Below are positions 15,304 through 22,488 of a stretch of 33,500 nucleotides of DNA, piece after piece. Origin of the DNA: Streptacidiphilus anmyonensis (GTDB lineage Bacteria > Actinomycetota > Actinomycetes > Streptomycetales > Streptomycetaceae); assembly GCF_000787855.1 (NCBI RefSeq), contig NZ_BBPQ01000084.1, forward strand, positions 1-33,500, written 5' to 3'. The notes under the pieces are model-generated. The model was not told where the DNA came from, did not search any database, and saw nothing but the letters and a program-made list of their open reading frames with translations. Made by a program: the position numbers and the translations under genes. How positions within the stretch are numbered: the stretch's first letter is position 1; each line of letters opens with the position of its first letter.

Positions 15304-17313
15304 TCAGGAGGCGGTGCAGGTGAGCGTCGGCACGGCGTTGCTGCCGCTGTACGTCGCCCCGAAGCCGAAGCTGGTGTTGCCTCCGGCCGCTATCGCCCCG
15401 TTGTAGGACATGTTGGCGGCGGTCACGCTCGCGCCGCTCTGGGTGGAGGAGGCGTTCCACATGTTCGAGACCGCCTGGTTGCCGCCGAAGGTCCAGGTGA
15501 CCTTCCAGCCCGTGGTCGTCGCCGTCCCGGTGTTGGTGACGGTGACGTTGGCGTTGAAGCCGCTGCCCCAGTCGCTGCTCACCGTGTAGCTCGCGGTGCA
15601 GCCTTGGCCGCCTCCGGTGCCGCCGCCCGTACCGCCCCCGGAGGCGGACGTCGTCGCGGTCACGGCCGTCGAGGCGGCCGAGACGTTGCCCGCCGCGTCC
15701 TGCGCGGTGACCGTGTAGCTGTAGCCGGTCGAGGCCGTCAGGCCGGTGTCCGTGTAGGTGGTGCCGCTGGTCACCGTGGCGATCTTGGCGCCGCCGCGGT
15801 AGACGTTGTAGGCGGTCACGCCGACGTTGTCGGTGGAGGCGGTCCAGGAGAGCGAGACGCTGCTGCTGCTGGTGCCGGTGACGGTCAGTCCGGTGGGCGT
15901 GCTGGGCGGCGTGGTGTCGCCGCCGCTGGACGCGCCGAGGCTCGGGTAGGCGTTCGTCACCAGTTGCTGGAACTGGGCGGCGAACCACTGGCCGGCCGGG
16001 ATGTCGTAGCCGGGGATGGCGTCGGTCGGGTAGGTGCCGCCGTTGCCGTCGGTCTGGGTGCCGTTGGGGTCGCAGTGCGGATCGCCGTGCGCGTGCGTGG
16101 CGGTCGGGTAGTCCCCGTCGGACTCGCCGGGCGGCTTGACCCAGACGAAGGCGATGATCGGGTCGCTGCTCCCGTAGGGCTGGGCCTGCGGGCGCGCGCC
16201 GATGCCCGCGCCGTTGACGTTGCACCAGTCGCCGCGGAACGGCCGCTGGTCGACCTTGTTCGCGGCCACGTACGCGTTGACGGTGGTGGGCGTGGAGTTG
16301 AGCGCGGTGGGCCGGGCCGAGCCGCCCCAGCCGTTGCGCGAGGTGTCGACGATCATGCCGACGCTGCTCGGGAACCCTGCGGAGACCAGGGCGGCGTGCA
16401 TGTCCTCGTCGTAGTGGTGCTCGTCGAACTCGGGGTTCCACTGGTAGAACGAGGCCGAGTCGAGCGGCTGGCCGCCCACCTGGAGCGTGGAGTTGGGCAG
16501 GAACGGCTCGTCGAGCGGGGTGGTGTTGGCGGTGTCGCTGATGAACCCGTCGACGCTGGCGACCCCGGCCGTGGTGGCCTTGGCGACCTTGGCGAACTCC
16601 TGCGCGGCGGGCGTCATGTTGCTGGACCAGCCGAGCCAGCCGGAGTGGCCGATGTCCAGGTAGTCGTAGACGTTCGCGATGGCGTGCAGCTTGTTGAGCG
16701 CGTACTCGACGCCGCTCTCGTAGTAGGGCGTGGCCGTCGCGCAGGCGGACTTGCTCTGGTTGGTGACGGCGTTGGGCAGCGAGTCCGGCTCGATGATCGC
16801 GGCGATGCGGATGCCCGCGTACTTGCTGTTGCCGAGGATCGACGCGATGGGGTCGATGTACTGCGACTCGTACTCGGTGAGACCGGCGGCGGTCGCCGGG
16901 ATCTCGCCGTTGGAGGCCAGCGCGGCGCAGTCGCGTCCGGGAAGGTCGTAGACGACGACCTCGAACAGGTTGTCCCCGTCGGCCACGGCGTTGTCGAGCT
17001 GGGCCTGGAGGCCCAGGTGGGTGCTGTCGCCGGCGATGGCGCCGATGTGGTCCATCCAGATCGCCGTCTGGTAGCCGGCGACCTTGCTCTCGGCCGCGCC
17101 GAGCGTCCCGCCGTCGGCGCCGGCCTGGGCGGTGACCTCGCCCACGTAGTCGGGGTTGAGGTACGGGGTGGCTCCGACGAACGGGTTCGCCAGATGGGTC
17201 ACGGCGGCGTGGGCGGACGGTGCGGTCGCGAGCGGGACGACCAGCCAGGCCATGCCCAGCGTCGCGGCCACGGCCGCGATCCGACGGCGTCTGCGCAGGG
17301 GTGGATGCGCCAC
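15304..17313 (-). CDS. Secreted GH6 cellulase with FnIII and CBM2
   Basis: This 669-residue secreted enzyme has a signal peptide (1-36, Arg-rich start, cleavage after AHA), a GH6 domain (about 42-455), a fibronectin type III domain (about 470-555), a Gly/Thr linker and a C-terminal cellulose-binding CBM2 (about 569-669, paired Cys near its ends). GH6 signatures are VVYDLPGRDCAALASNGE (D123 and D128) and IIEPDSLPN (D177); the YDLPGRDC Asp is the likely proton donor. The large insertions suggest an exo-acting cellobiohydrolase. GTG 17313 is chosen because AAAGG precedes it and the signal peptide begins there. A TTGACG/AACGAT promoter with a perfect CebR-type box lies upstream and a second box sits in the leader. 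Confidence 0.93.
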   Translation of the reverse strand: MAHPPLRRRRRIAAVAATLGMAWLVVPLATAPSAHAAVTHLANPFVGATPYLNPDYVGEVTAQAGADGGTLGAAESKVAGYQTAIWMDHIGAIAGDSTHLGLQAQLDNAVADGDNLFEVVVYDLPGRDCAALASNGEIPATAAGLTEYESQYIDPIASILGNSKYAGIRIAAIIEPDSLPNAVTNQSKSACATATPYYESGVEYALNKLHAIANVYDYLDIGHSGWLGWSSNMTPAAQEFAKVAKATTAGVASVDGFISDTANTTPLDEPFLPNSTLQVGGQPLDSASFYQWNPEFDEHHYDEDMHAALVSAGFPSSVGMIVDTSRNGWGGSARPTALNSTPTTVNAYVAANKVDQRPFRGDWCNVNGAGIGARPQAQPYGSSDPIIAFVWVKPPGESDGDYPTATHAHGDPHCDPNGTQTDGNGGTYPTDAIPGYDIPAGQWFAAQFQQLVTNAYPSLGASSGGDTTPPSTPTGLTVTGTSSSSVSLSWTASTDNVGVTAYNVYRGGAKIATVTSGTTYTDTGLTASTGYSYTVTAQDAAGNVSAASTAVTATTSASGGGTGGGTGGGQGCTASYTVSSDWGSGFNANVTVTNTGTATTTGWKVTWTFGGNQAVSNMWNASSTQSGASVTAANMSYNGAIAAGGNTSFGFGATYSGSNAVPTLTCTAS

Positions 17314-17333
17314 GGTGGATGCCTTTCTCTGTC

Positions 17334-17347
17334 TGGGAGCGATCCCA
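17334..17347. promoter_or_regulatory. CebR-type operator in GH6 leader
   Basis: TGGGAGCGATCCCA matches the CebR palindrome at 13 of 14 positions (A for C at position 9). It lies 20 bases upstream of the GH6 start codon, in the transcribed leader, where a bound repressor could block elongation. Confidence 0.72.
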
Positions 17348-17421
17348 GATCCGACGGGGGTGTTCGCCCTCAGGGCACCCGCCGGGCAAGCGCGAGCACA
17401 CCTGAAGGGCCGGGCAGCGAA

Positions 17422-17435
17422 TGGGAGCGCTCCCA
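17422..17435. promoter_or_regulatory. Perfect CebR operator
   Basis: TGGGAGCGCTCCCA is a perfect 14-bp palindrome identical to the CebR site known from Streptomyces cellulose regulons. It abuts the GH6 -10 (17436-17441), so it covers the likely transcription start. It may also affect the GH5 gene starting 186 bases to the right. Confidence 0.85.
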
Positions 17436-17464
17436 ATCGTTGGCAGCGGCTGACGCAACGTCAA
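17436..17464 (-). promoter_or_regulatory. GH6 promoter
   Basis: On the minus strand TTGACG (17459-17464), a 17-base spacer and AACGAT (17436-17441) form a sigma-70-like promoter. The CebR box begins at the next base, an arrangement repeated at the LacI-type gene. Confidence 0.55.
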
Positions 17465-17620
17465 GTGCCTTGTCGGTGTTCAGGAAAATTCCACCGCGAG
17501 TCGGGCGGTGGGACTGTCGGCGCGCGGCGGGCTCCGCTACGGTGGGCGACCGCGCCGGGCAGCGCAGGGAGCACTCCTTCTCCTCTCCGGAACCACCCAC
17601 CGTCAAGGAGCGTGCCTTCC

Positions 17621-19171
17621 ATGCGCCCTCGCGCCATGCATCCTCGCGCCCGACTTGCGGCGGTCGCCGCCGCACTCGGCGGCTTCACCGCCGCCCTCGT
17701 CCCCCTCACCGCCACCGCCGCGACGTCCGCGCCCGCCGGCACCACCGCCGGCGCCTCGGCGACCTGCAGCGTCGCTTACACCGTCAGCAACGACTGGGGT
17801 ACCGGCTTCACCGCCGCGATCACCATCACGGACACCGGCGCCACCCCGCTGGCCTCCTGGACCCTCGGCTACGCCTACGGCGGCAACCAGACGCTCCAGT
17901 CCGGCTGGAACGGAACCTGGAGCCAGTCCGGCAGCGCCGTGACGGTGACCGCGCCCAGCTGGGCCACCACGATCGCCCCCGGCGCCTCGTACACGACGGA
18001 CGCCAACTTCGGCTATTCGGGCACGAACACGGCGCCGACGGCCTTCACCGTCAACGGCGTCGCCTGCGGCGACAGTACCTCGCCCAGCGCCTCGCCGAGC
18101 GCGTCCGCGAGCGCGAGCCCGTCGGCCAGCCCCTCCTCCAGCCCGACCGGGACACCGGGCGCCGCACCGGCCCTGCACGTGTCCGGCAACCACCTGGTCG
18201 ACGCGAACGGACACACCGTCACCCTGCACGGGGTCGACCGGTCCGGCACCGAGTTCGCCTGCGTCCAGAACACCGGCGTCTTCGACGGACCCGCCGACCA
18301 GGCGTCCGTCTCGGCGATGACCTCATGGCGCATCAACGCCGTCCGGGTGCCGCTCAACGAGGACTGCTGGCTCGGCGCCAACGGCGTCAACCCCGCCTAC
18401 GCCGGGGCGAACTACATCGCGGCGGTCAAGGCCTACGTCTCCCTGCTGGAGCAGAACGGTCTGAACGTCATCCTCGACCTGCACTGGACCGACGGCGCCT
18501 ACACCGGCAACTCCTCCGGCTGCTCCGGCGCGACGGCGGTCTGCCAGAAGCCCATGCCCGACGCGGCGGGCGCGGTGCCGTTCTGGACCTCCGTCGCCAC
18601 GACCTTCAAGGGCGACGACGCCGTCGTCTTCGACCTGTTCAACGAGCCCTACCCCGACCGGGCCACCGGCAGCGAGACCAGCGCCTGGGAGTGCTGGCTG
18701 AACGGCGGCACCTGCCCGGGCATCGGCTACACCGTCGCCGGCATGCAGTCCCTCGACAACGCCGTGCGCGGCACCGGCGCGACCAACGTGGTCATGCTGG
18801 GCGGGCTGGCCTACTCCAACGACCTCACCCAGTGGCTGGCCTACGAGCCCCACGACCCGACCGGGAACGTGGCGGCGTCGTGGCACTCGTACAACTTCAA
18901 CGCCTGCAGCTCCAGCTCCTGCTGGAACGCGCAGATCGCGCCCGTGGCGGCCAAGGTGCCGCTGGTCACCGGCGAGCTGGGCGAGAACGACTGCGCCCAC
19001 GGCTACCTGGACTCCGTGCTGCCGTGGCTGGACAGCATCGGCGCCTCCTACCTCGCCTGGACCTGGAACACCTGGGACTGCGCCAGCGGCCCGGCCCTGA
19101 TCAGCTCCTACGACGGGACGCCGACCGGTTTCGGCGCCGGCTACAAGGCGCATCTGGCCACGCTCGGCTGA
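17621..19171 (+). CDS. Secreted CBM2-GH5 cellulase
   Basis: This 516-residue protein starts with a signal peptide (about 1-33, cleavage near TATA-ATSAPA). A CBM2 follows (about 47-147, WGTGF and LGYAYGGNQ patterns), then a Ser/Pro/Ala linker (about 148-173) and a GH5 domain (about 175-516). The GH5 acid/base is E342 in FDLFNEP and the nucleophile is E452 in VTGELGEN. Its retaining endoglucanase activity would complement the divergent GH6 enzyme. GGAG in AAGGAG (17605-17610) precedes ATG 17621. The -10 candidate TACGGT lies at 17537, with the perfect CebR box over 100 bases further upstream. GH5 covers several beta-mannan and beta-glucan activities, so endoglucanase rather than mannanase is an inference from CBM2 and context. 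Confidence 0.91.
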   Translation: MRPRAMHPRARLAAVAAALGGFTAALVPLTATAATSAPAGTTAGASATCSVAYTVSNDWGTGFTAAITITDTGATPLASWTLGYAYGGNQTLQSGWNGTWSQSGSAVTVTAPSWATTIAPGASYTTDANFGYSGTNTAPTAFTVNGVACGDSTSPSASPSASASASPSASPSSSPTGTPGAAPALHVSGNHLVDANGHTVTLHGVDRSGTEFACVQNTGVFDGPADQASVSAMTSWRINAVRVPLNEDCWLGANGVNPAYAGANYIAAVKAYVSLLEQNGLNVILDLHWTDGAYTGNSSGCSGATAVCQKPMPDAAGAVPFWTSVATTFKGDDAVVFDLFNEPYPDRATGSETSAWECWLNGGTCPGIGYTVAGMQSLDNAVRGTGATNVVMLGGLAYSNDLTQWLAYEPHDPTGNVAASWHSYNFNACSSSSCWNAQIAPVAAKVPLVTGELGENDCAHGYLDSVLPWLDSIGASYLAWTWNTWDCASGPALISSYDGTPTGFGAGYKAHLATLG

Positions 19172-19190
19172 GCTGGCGTCAGGCGGTCCG

Positions 19191-19242
19191 CCGATCCACC
19201 GGCCGATCCACCGGCCGCACCGCCCGCCGGACCGCCCGCCGG
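19191..19242 (+). repeat. Two adjacent 12-bp tandem duplications
   Basis: CCGATCCACCGG occurs at 19191-19202 and 19203-19214. ACCGCCCGCCGG occurs at 19219-19230 and 19231-19242. All copies are perfect and lie between the convergent GH5 and HAD stops. They probably arose by replication slippage. Confidence 0.8.
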
Positions 19243-19258
19243 TCGACGACCCGGGCCC

Positions 19259-19927
19259 TCAGCCGATCAGCAGCGCCAACGAGCCGTCACGTTCGACCAG
19301 GGGGCGGACCTGGGAGAGATCGGTGATCATGACGTCCGCCTCCAGGTCGGCGGGTTCGTGGCTGGTCGCGAGGGCGAGGGTGCGCATGCCGGCGGCGCGG
19401 CCCGCGGCCAGGCCCGCGGGGGCGTCCTCGACGACCAGGCAACGGGCGGGCTCCACCCCCAGGCGGTCCGCGGCGGTCAGGAAGGCCTCCGGGTCGGGGT
19501 GGCCGCGACGGACGTCCTCCGCGCCGACCAGCATCGGCACGGTCAGCCCCAGCGTGGAGAAGCGGCGCAGGGCCAGCGTCCTGGTCGTGGCGGTGACCAC
19601 CGCCCAGCGGTCCCTGGGCAGGGCCGAGAGCAGCTCCTCGGCGCCCGGGAGCAGCCTGCTGTTCGGGGCGTCGGCCAGCTCCAGCTGCTGGACCCGCGCT
19701 GCGGCGGCCGCCACCTGCGCCTCGGGAAGGAGTTCGCCGATCACCTCGTGGACCCGTCGACCGAGGTAGCCCACCTCGTCGAGCCGCTCCGGAGCCAGAC
19801 CGGCCTCCTCGGCCCACCGGGCCCAGGAACGACGGACCGAACTCACCGAGTCGATCAGGGTGCCGTCATTGTCGAAGAGGACGGCGTCGACGGTGAGCAC
19901 GGCGGGTGCGGAGGAGTGTGCGGTCAC
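19259..19927 (-). CDS. HAD-superfamily phosphatase (beta-phosphoglucomutase/G3P-phosphatase-like)
   Basis: This 222-residue HAD hydrolase has motif I FDNDGTL (D19 nucleophile, D21), motif II VTATT (T112) and motif IV VVEDAPAG (E167, D168). Motif III, normally Lys in GKPDPE, reads RGHPDPEAF with His143 in the lysine position, which may weaken phosphate binding or mark a subgroup. The size and helical cap (about 30-95) fit the HAD-IA sugar- or glycerol-phosphate phosphatases. GTG 19927 is used; the ribosome-binding site GGAGGG is rather far upstream. It converges on the GH5 gene, but nothing links it to cellulose use. Confidence 0.87.
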   Translation of the reverse strand: MTAHSSAPAVLTVDAVLFDNDGTLIDSVSSVRRSWARWAEEAGLAPERLDEVGYLGRRVHEVIGELLPEAQVAAAAARVQQLELADAPNSRLLPGAEELLSALPRDRWAVVTATTRTLALRRFSTLGLTVPMLVGAEDVRRGHPDPEAFLTAADRLGVEPARCLVVEDAPAGLAAGRAAGMRTLALATSHEPADLEADVMITDLSQVRPLVERDGSLALLIG

Positions 19928-20119
19928 GGAAGGGGATCGTCCCTCCTATCCGGGGAGCGGCCCCGTTCCTCGGCAGGGCCCTGTACCTCTCCAGCCTCTC
20001 CGGCCGCGGCCGTTCCTCCAAGAGGCGAAGGTCCCGCAAGGGTCGAAAGTCCCTCGAGTCGCACGGTCCGCCTGGTCCATGAGGACCACGGGGGCCGTGC
20101 GGCGGACGGGGGACGCCCG

Positions 20120-20878
20120 TCAGCCGTGACCGTACATCAGCGAGCCAGGGGTGGTCAGCACCTCGCCCGTCTCGAGCCAGGTCTTCAGGCCCGACAATAT
20201 CATCGGCCAGCCGCCGTACAACTGGTCGTTGGCGCCCTCGCGGAGCTGGTCGTGGGTGACGGTGAGCCGGCAGGAATCGCCGACGGGCTCGATCTCCCAG
20301 GTGACCCGGGACGTGCCCTCGGCCTTGACCTCGTCGCTCCACAGCGCCGTCATGGTCTGGACCAGACGACGCGGCGGATCCACCTCCAGAGTGACGCCCT
20401 CACCGAGGGACGTGGGCGCGCCGGGCGACGACATGGTGAACGGGGCGCCGGGCTCGAGCTCCCCGATCATGCCCGCGCCGAAGTTGTACTTGGCGCGGAT
20501 CGCCGGATCCGTGATCGCCTGCCAGAGCCGCTCCGGGCTGGTGCGGATGTAGATCTCGAAGACCTTCTCCATGGTGGACTCCAGATCGCGCTTGAGGCCG
20601 CTGAGCGCAGCCGCCCAGGGCTCGGCGTACTTGCTGACCCAACGGTCGTGGACCAACCGGATCGGGACGGGGTTCAGAAAGTGCAGCTTCTCCCGGCCCT
20701 GGCGTCGGGTGACGACCAGGCCGGCCTCTTCCAATTGCCTGAGGTGCTTCATCACGGCGAAGCGACTCGTCTCGAACCGTGCTTCCAACGCACTGAGCGT
20801 CTGACCGTCCCGCTCGTACAGCGCGTCGAGAAGGGCGCGCCGGGTGGGATCGGCCAGGGCCTTGAAGACCTCGTCCAC
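20120..20878 (-). CDS. ArsR-type HTH fused to SRPBCC (AHSA1-like) domain
   Basis: This 252-residue protein has an ArsR winged helix (1-~75: FKALADPTRRALLDAL, SRFAVMKHLRQLEEAGLV) and a C-terminal SRPBCC/AHSA1 domain (about 102-252: IYIRTSPERLWQAITDP). SRPBCC folds bind hydrophobic ligands, so a one-component ligand-responsive repressor is inferred; fused proteins of this kind are known in actinobacteria. GTG 20878 is chosen over GTG 20908 because a perfect TTGACA -35 and TATTTT -10 end 7 bases before it, giving a leaderless mRNA; the longer start would lie inside the promoter spacer. A perfect palindrome fills that spacer, which suggests tight autorepression. The divergent protease gene is a possible second target. 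Confidence 0.87.
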   Translation of the reverse strand: MDEVFKALADPTRRALLDALYERDGQTLSALEARFETSRFAVMKHLRQLEEAGLVVTRRQGREKLHFLNPVPIRLVHDRWVSKYAEPWAAALSGLKRDLESTMEKVFEIYIRTSPERLWQAITDPAIRAKYNFGAGMIGELEPGAPFTMSSPGAPTSLGEGVTLEVDPPRRLVQTMTALWSDEVKAEGTSRVTWEIEPVGDSCRLTVTHDQLREGANDQLYGGWPMILSGLKTWLETGEVLTTPGSLMYGHG

Positions 20879-20885
20879 ACCCGCA

Positions 20886-20915
20886 AAAATAGGTGACCTT
20901 TCGGTCACATGTCAA
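20886..20915 (-). promoter_or_regulatory. Leaderless promoter with operator in the spacer
   Basis: On the minus strand TTGACA (20910-20915), an 18-base spacer and TATTTT (20886-20891) lie 7 bases from the GTG. The spacer holds the perfect palindrome GTGACC-GAAA-GGTCAC (20893-20908). A protein bound there would directly block RNA polymerase. Confidence 0.8.
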
Positions 20916-20959
20916 GCCGTCCCTTAAATTCCCGCCGGTGCACCTTGTGACCAGCGGCG

Positions 20960-21859
20960 ATGTCAGGGCAGCATGTGCCCAACCCCCCTTCGCACTGCGA
21001 GGTCCCGCTGATCCCCGCACCGCACCCCGCAGAGGACGCCGCCCCCGACGGCGCTCCTCCCGCCGCCCCGCTCGACGGGGCGGAGCCCCCGGCGCCGCGT
21101 CGACGTCCCACCGTCGCGGCCGTGGCCTGGCTGGTGGCCCTGGCCCTGGCCGGCGCGACCGGCGCAGCCTCCCCCTCCGGGGAGCTCGGCACCTCCCACC
21201 TCGCCTCCGCCGACCGCGTCAGCGACCGGGTGGGAGCCGTCTTCACCGGCGGCCTCGGCGGCACCCATTACTGCACGGCCAGCGTCATCGACAGCCCCAA
21301 GGGCAACATGATCGTCACTGCCGCGCACTGCCTCAGCGGCGACGACGGCGACAAGGTCTTCATCCCGGGCTACCGCGACGGCACGGCCCCGCACGGCGTG
21401 TGGCCGATCACCCGCACCTTCGAGGACCCCGCCTGGACCACCGGCGGCGACCCCGACCTGGACGTCGCCTTCGCCCTCGTCGCGCCCGTGAACGGCCGCA
21501 CCGTCGAGCAGACGCTGGGGGCGAACCGGCTCGCCGTCGACGAGGGTTTCGACCACGTCGTCACCATGACGGGCTATCCGGGCTCGACGGATCTGCCGAT
21601 CACCTGCTCGGACCTGGTCGACCGTTTCAGCGCCTCGCAGATGCGGATCGACTGCACGGGTTACAGCGACGGCACCAGCGGCAGCCCGTGGCTGATCCCG
21701 GGCCAGGGCGGGCCGACCCACGACGAGGGCACCGTCATCGGCGTGATCGGCGGTTTCGAGACCGGCGGGTACACCGACGACATCTCGTACAGCTCGTACT
21801 TCGGCGACCGCGTCGGCGATCTCTACCGCGAAGCGGTGGCGCAGGACGCGAAGGACTGA
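20960..21859 (+). CDS. Membrane-anchored trypsin-like serine protease
   Basis: This 299-residue protein has a Pro/Ala-rich N-terminal tail (1-50), a basic RRRP and a single membrane segment (about 52-70). The protease domain lies outside the membrane. The triad is H123 (VTAAHC), D168 (DLDVAF) and S240 (GTSGSP), with cysteines C105/C124 and C216/C232 placed for disulfides. No lipobox or clear cleavage site is seen, so it is probably anchored by an uncleaved signal. The lipoprotein protease at 24749-25756 is a clear paralog. ATG 20960 is uncertain; GTG 20975 has a better ribosome-binding-like AGGGCA. The target is unknown. The divergent ArsR-SRPBCC promoter lies next to its own. Confidence 0.86.
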   Translation: MSGQHVPNPPSHCEVPLIPAPHPAEDAAPDGAPPAAPLDGAEPPAPRRRPTVAAVAWLVALALAGATGAASPSGELGTSHLASADRVSDRVGAVFTGGLGGTHYCTASVIDSPKGNMIVTAAHCLSGDDGDKVFIPGYRDGTAPHGVWPITRTFEDPAWTTGGDPDLDVAFALVAPVNGRTVEQTLGANRLAVDEGFDHVVTMTGYPGSTDLPITCSDLVDRFSASQMRIDCTGYSDGTSGSPWLIPGQGGPTHDEGTVIGVIGGFETGGYTDDISYSSYFGDRVGDLYREAVAQDAKD

Positions 21860-21948
21860 AAGCGCGAAGCACATTTAACAAGCGCGGAAACACCAGGCGA
21901 AACCCGACTGCTTCCACACACGGGGTGAAGACCCTGAAATCGGTCACA

Positions 21949-21964
21949 CGCCGTGAACACGGCG
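21949..21964. terminator. Small hairpin between convergent genes
   Basis: CGCCGTG-AA-CACGGCG gives a perfect 7-bp arm palindrome just before the stop of the minus-strand gene at 21975. It may be a weak terminator or an operator-like palindrome. Confidence 0.35.
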
Positions 21965-21974
21965 AAGGCTCCGG

Positions 21975-22271
21975 TCAGGAATTGCCGCTCCCCGGATACC
22001 AGGCGAGGGCGTGGGCCTCCGCGAGGGTGTCGCGGACCTGGTTGCGGTAGCGGACGGCCTGCTGGGGATCGCTTTCCGCCAGGGCCGCCGCCGCGAGCGC
22101 CGCGGCCGAGGTCGACCAGGCCAGGAGTCGTACCGCGTCCTGGGCGGACGCGTCGAGCAGGCGTTCGTCGGGCAGTTCCGCCGCGTGTCTCGCAAGGAGG
22201 GTGGAGAGCACCCGCAGATGGGTGCGGGTCACCGCCGGAGGCGGCAATGGTTCGTTCGCGTGACGTCCCAC
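21975..22271 (-). CDS. Small helical protein of unknown function
   Basis: The frame gives a 98-residue, Ala/Leu-rich soluble protein with predicted helices. Examples are THLRVLSTLLARHAAEL, AQDAVRLLAWSTSAAALAAAAL and the C-terminal AVRYRNQVRDTLAEAHAL. It ends WYPGSGNS. GTG 22271 is chosen because GGAG lies 8 bases upstream; the frame also opens at 22364 but with atypical residues. The codon pattern looks coding from about 22240 on. I recognise no family. A perfect 10-bp inverted repeat (22340-22362) lies upstream, between it and the acyl-CoA synthetase gene. Confidence 0.55.
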   Translation of the reverse strand: MGRHANEPLPPPAVTRTHLRVLSTLLARHAAELPDERLLDASAQDAVRLLAWSTSAAALAAAALAESDPQQAVRYRNQVRDTLAEAHALAWYPGSGNS

Positions 22272-22339
22272 GTCGTCGGCTCCATGAAGAGGGCGAGGAT
22301 TCGTGGACCCATCATGGCGCAAATGCCACTGACATGTAC

Positions 22340-22362
22340 GCGTATTCGTCCAACGAATACGC
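22340..22362. promoter_or_regulatory. Perfect 10-bp inverted repeat, operator-like
   Basis: GCGTATTCGT (22340-22349) and ACGAATACGC (22353-22362) are perfect arms around CCA. The region is AT-richer than its surroundings and lies between two divergent genes, about 57 bases upstream of the synthetase -35. This resembles a TetR-type operator, but no regulator gene is adjacent. Confidence 0.6.
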
Positions 22363-22418
22363 ACACATTCCGCATATCTTGATCACGGACCGCGCCGCAC
22401 GCTTCCGGTGTGGAACCG

Positions 22419-22447
22419 TCGACACCAACTCACCACTCCCCTAGGCT
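22419..22447 (+). promoter_or_regulatory. Promoter of the acyl-CoA synthetase gene
   Basis: TCGACA (22419-22424), a 17-base spacer and TAGGCT (22442-22447) match a Streptomyces HrdB-type promoter. The start codon is 41 bases after the -10. Confidence 0.6.
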
Positions 22448-22488
22448 CCGAGCCATCAAACCCCGTCGTGAACAGGGAGCCCTCGCCC

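Larger units (their letters stand above)
17314..17620. other. Divergent cellulase promoter region
   Basis: These 307 bases separate the GH6 and GH5 starts. They hold two CebR-type boxes (17334-17347 and 17422-17435), the GH6 promoter (17436-17464, minus strand), and a weak TACGGT -10 candidate for GH5 at 17537-17542. No gene is seen. Confidence 0.7.

Noticed and set aside
14813-17464. An 883-residue minus-strand frame
   Set aside because: It overlaps GH6 in another frame and has no domain pattern.
14995-19326. A 1443-residue frame across the cellulase genes
   Set aside because: It is antisense to the LLM and GH6 genes and out of frame with GH5, with Arg-rich low-complexity translation; the real genes have clear motifs.
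20879-20908. GTG 20908 as the ArsR-SRPBCC start
   Set aside because: It lies inside the promoter spacer between a perfect -35 and a -10.
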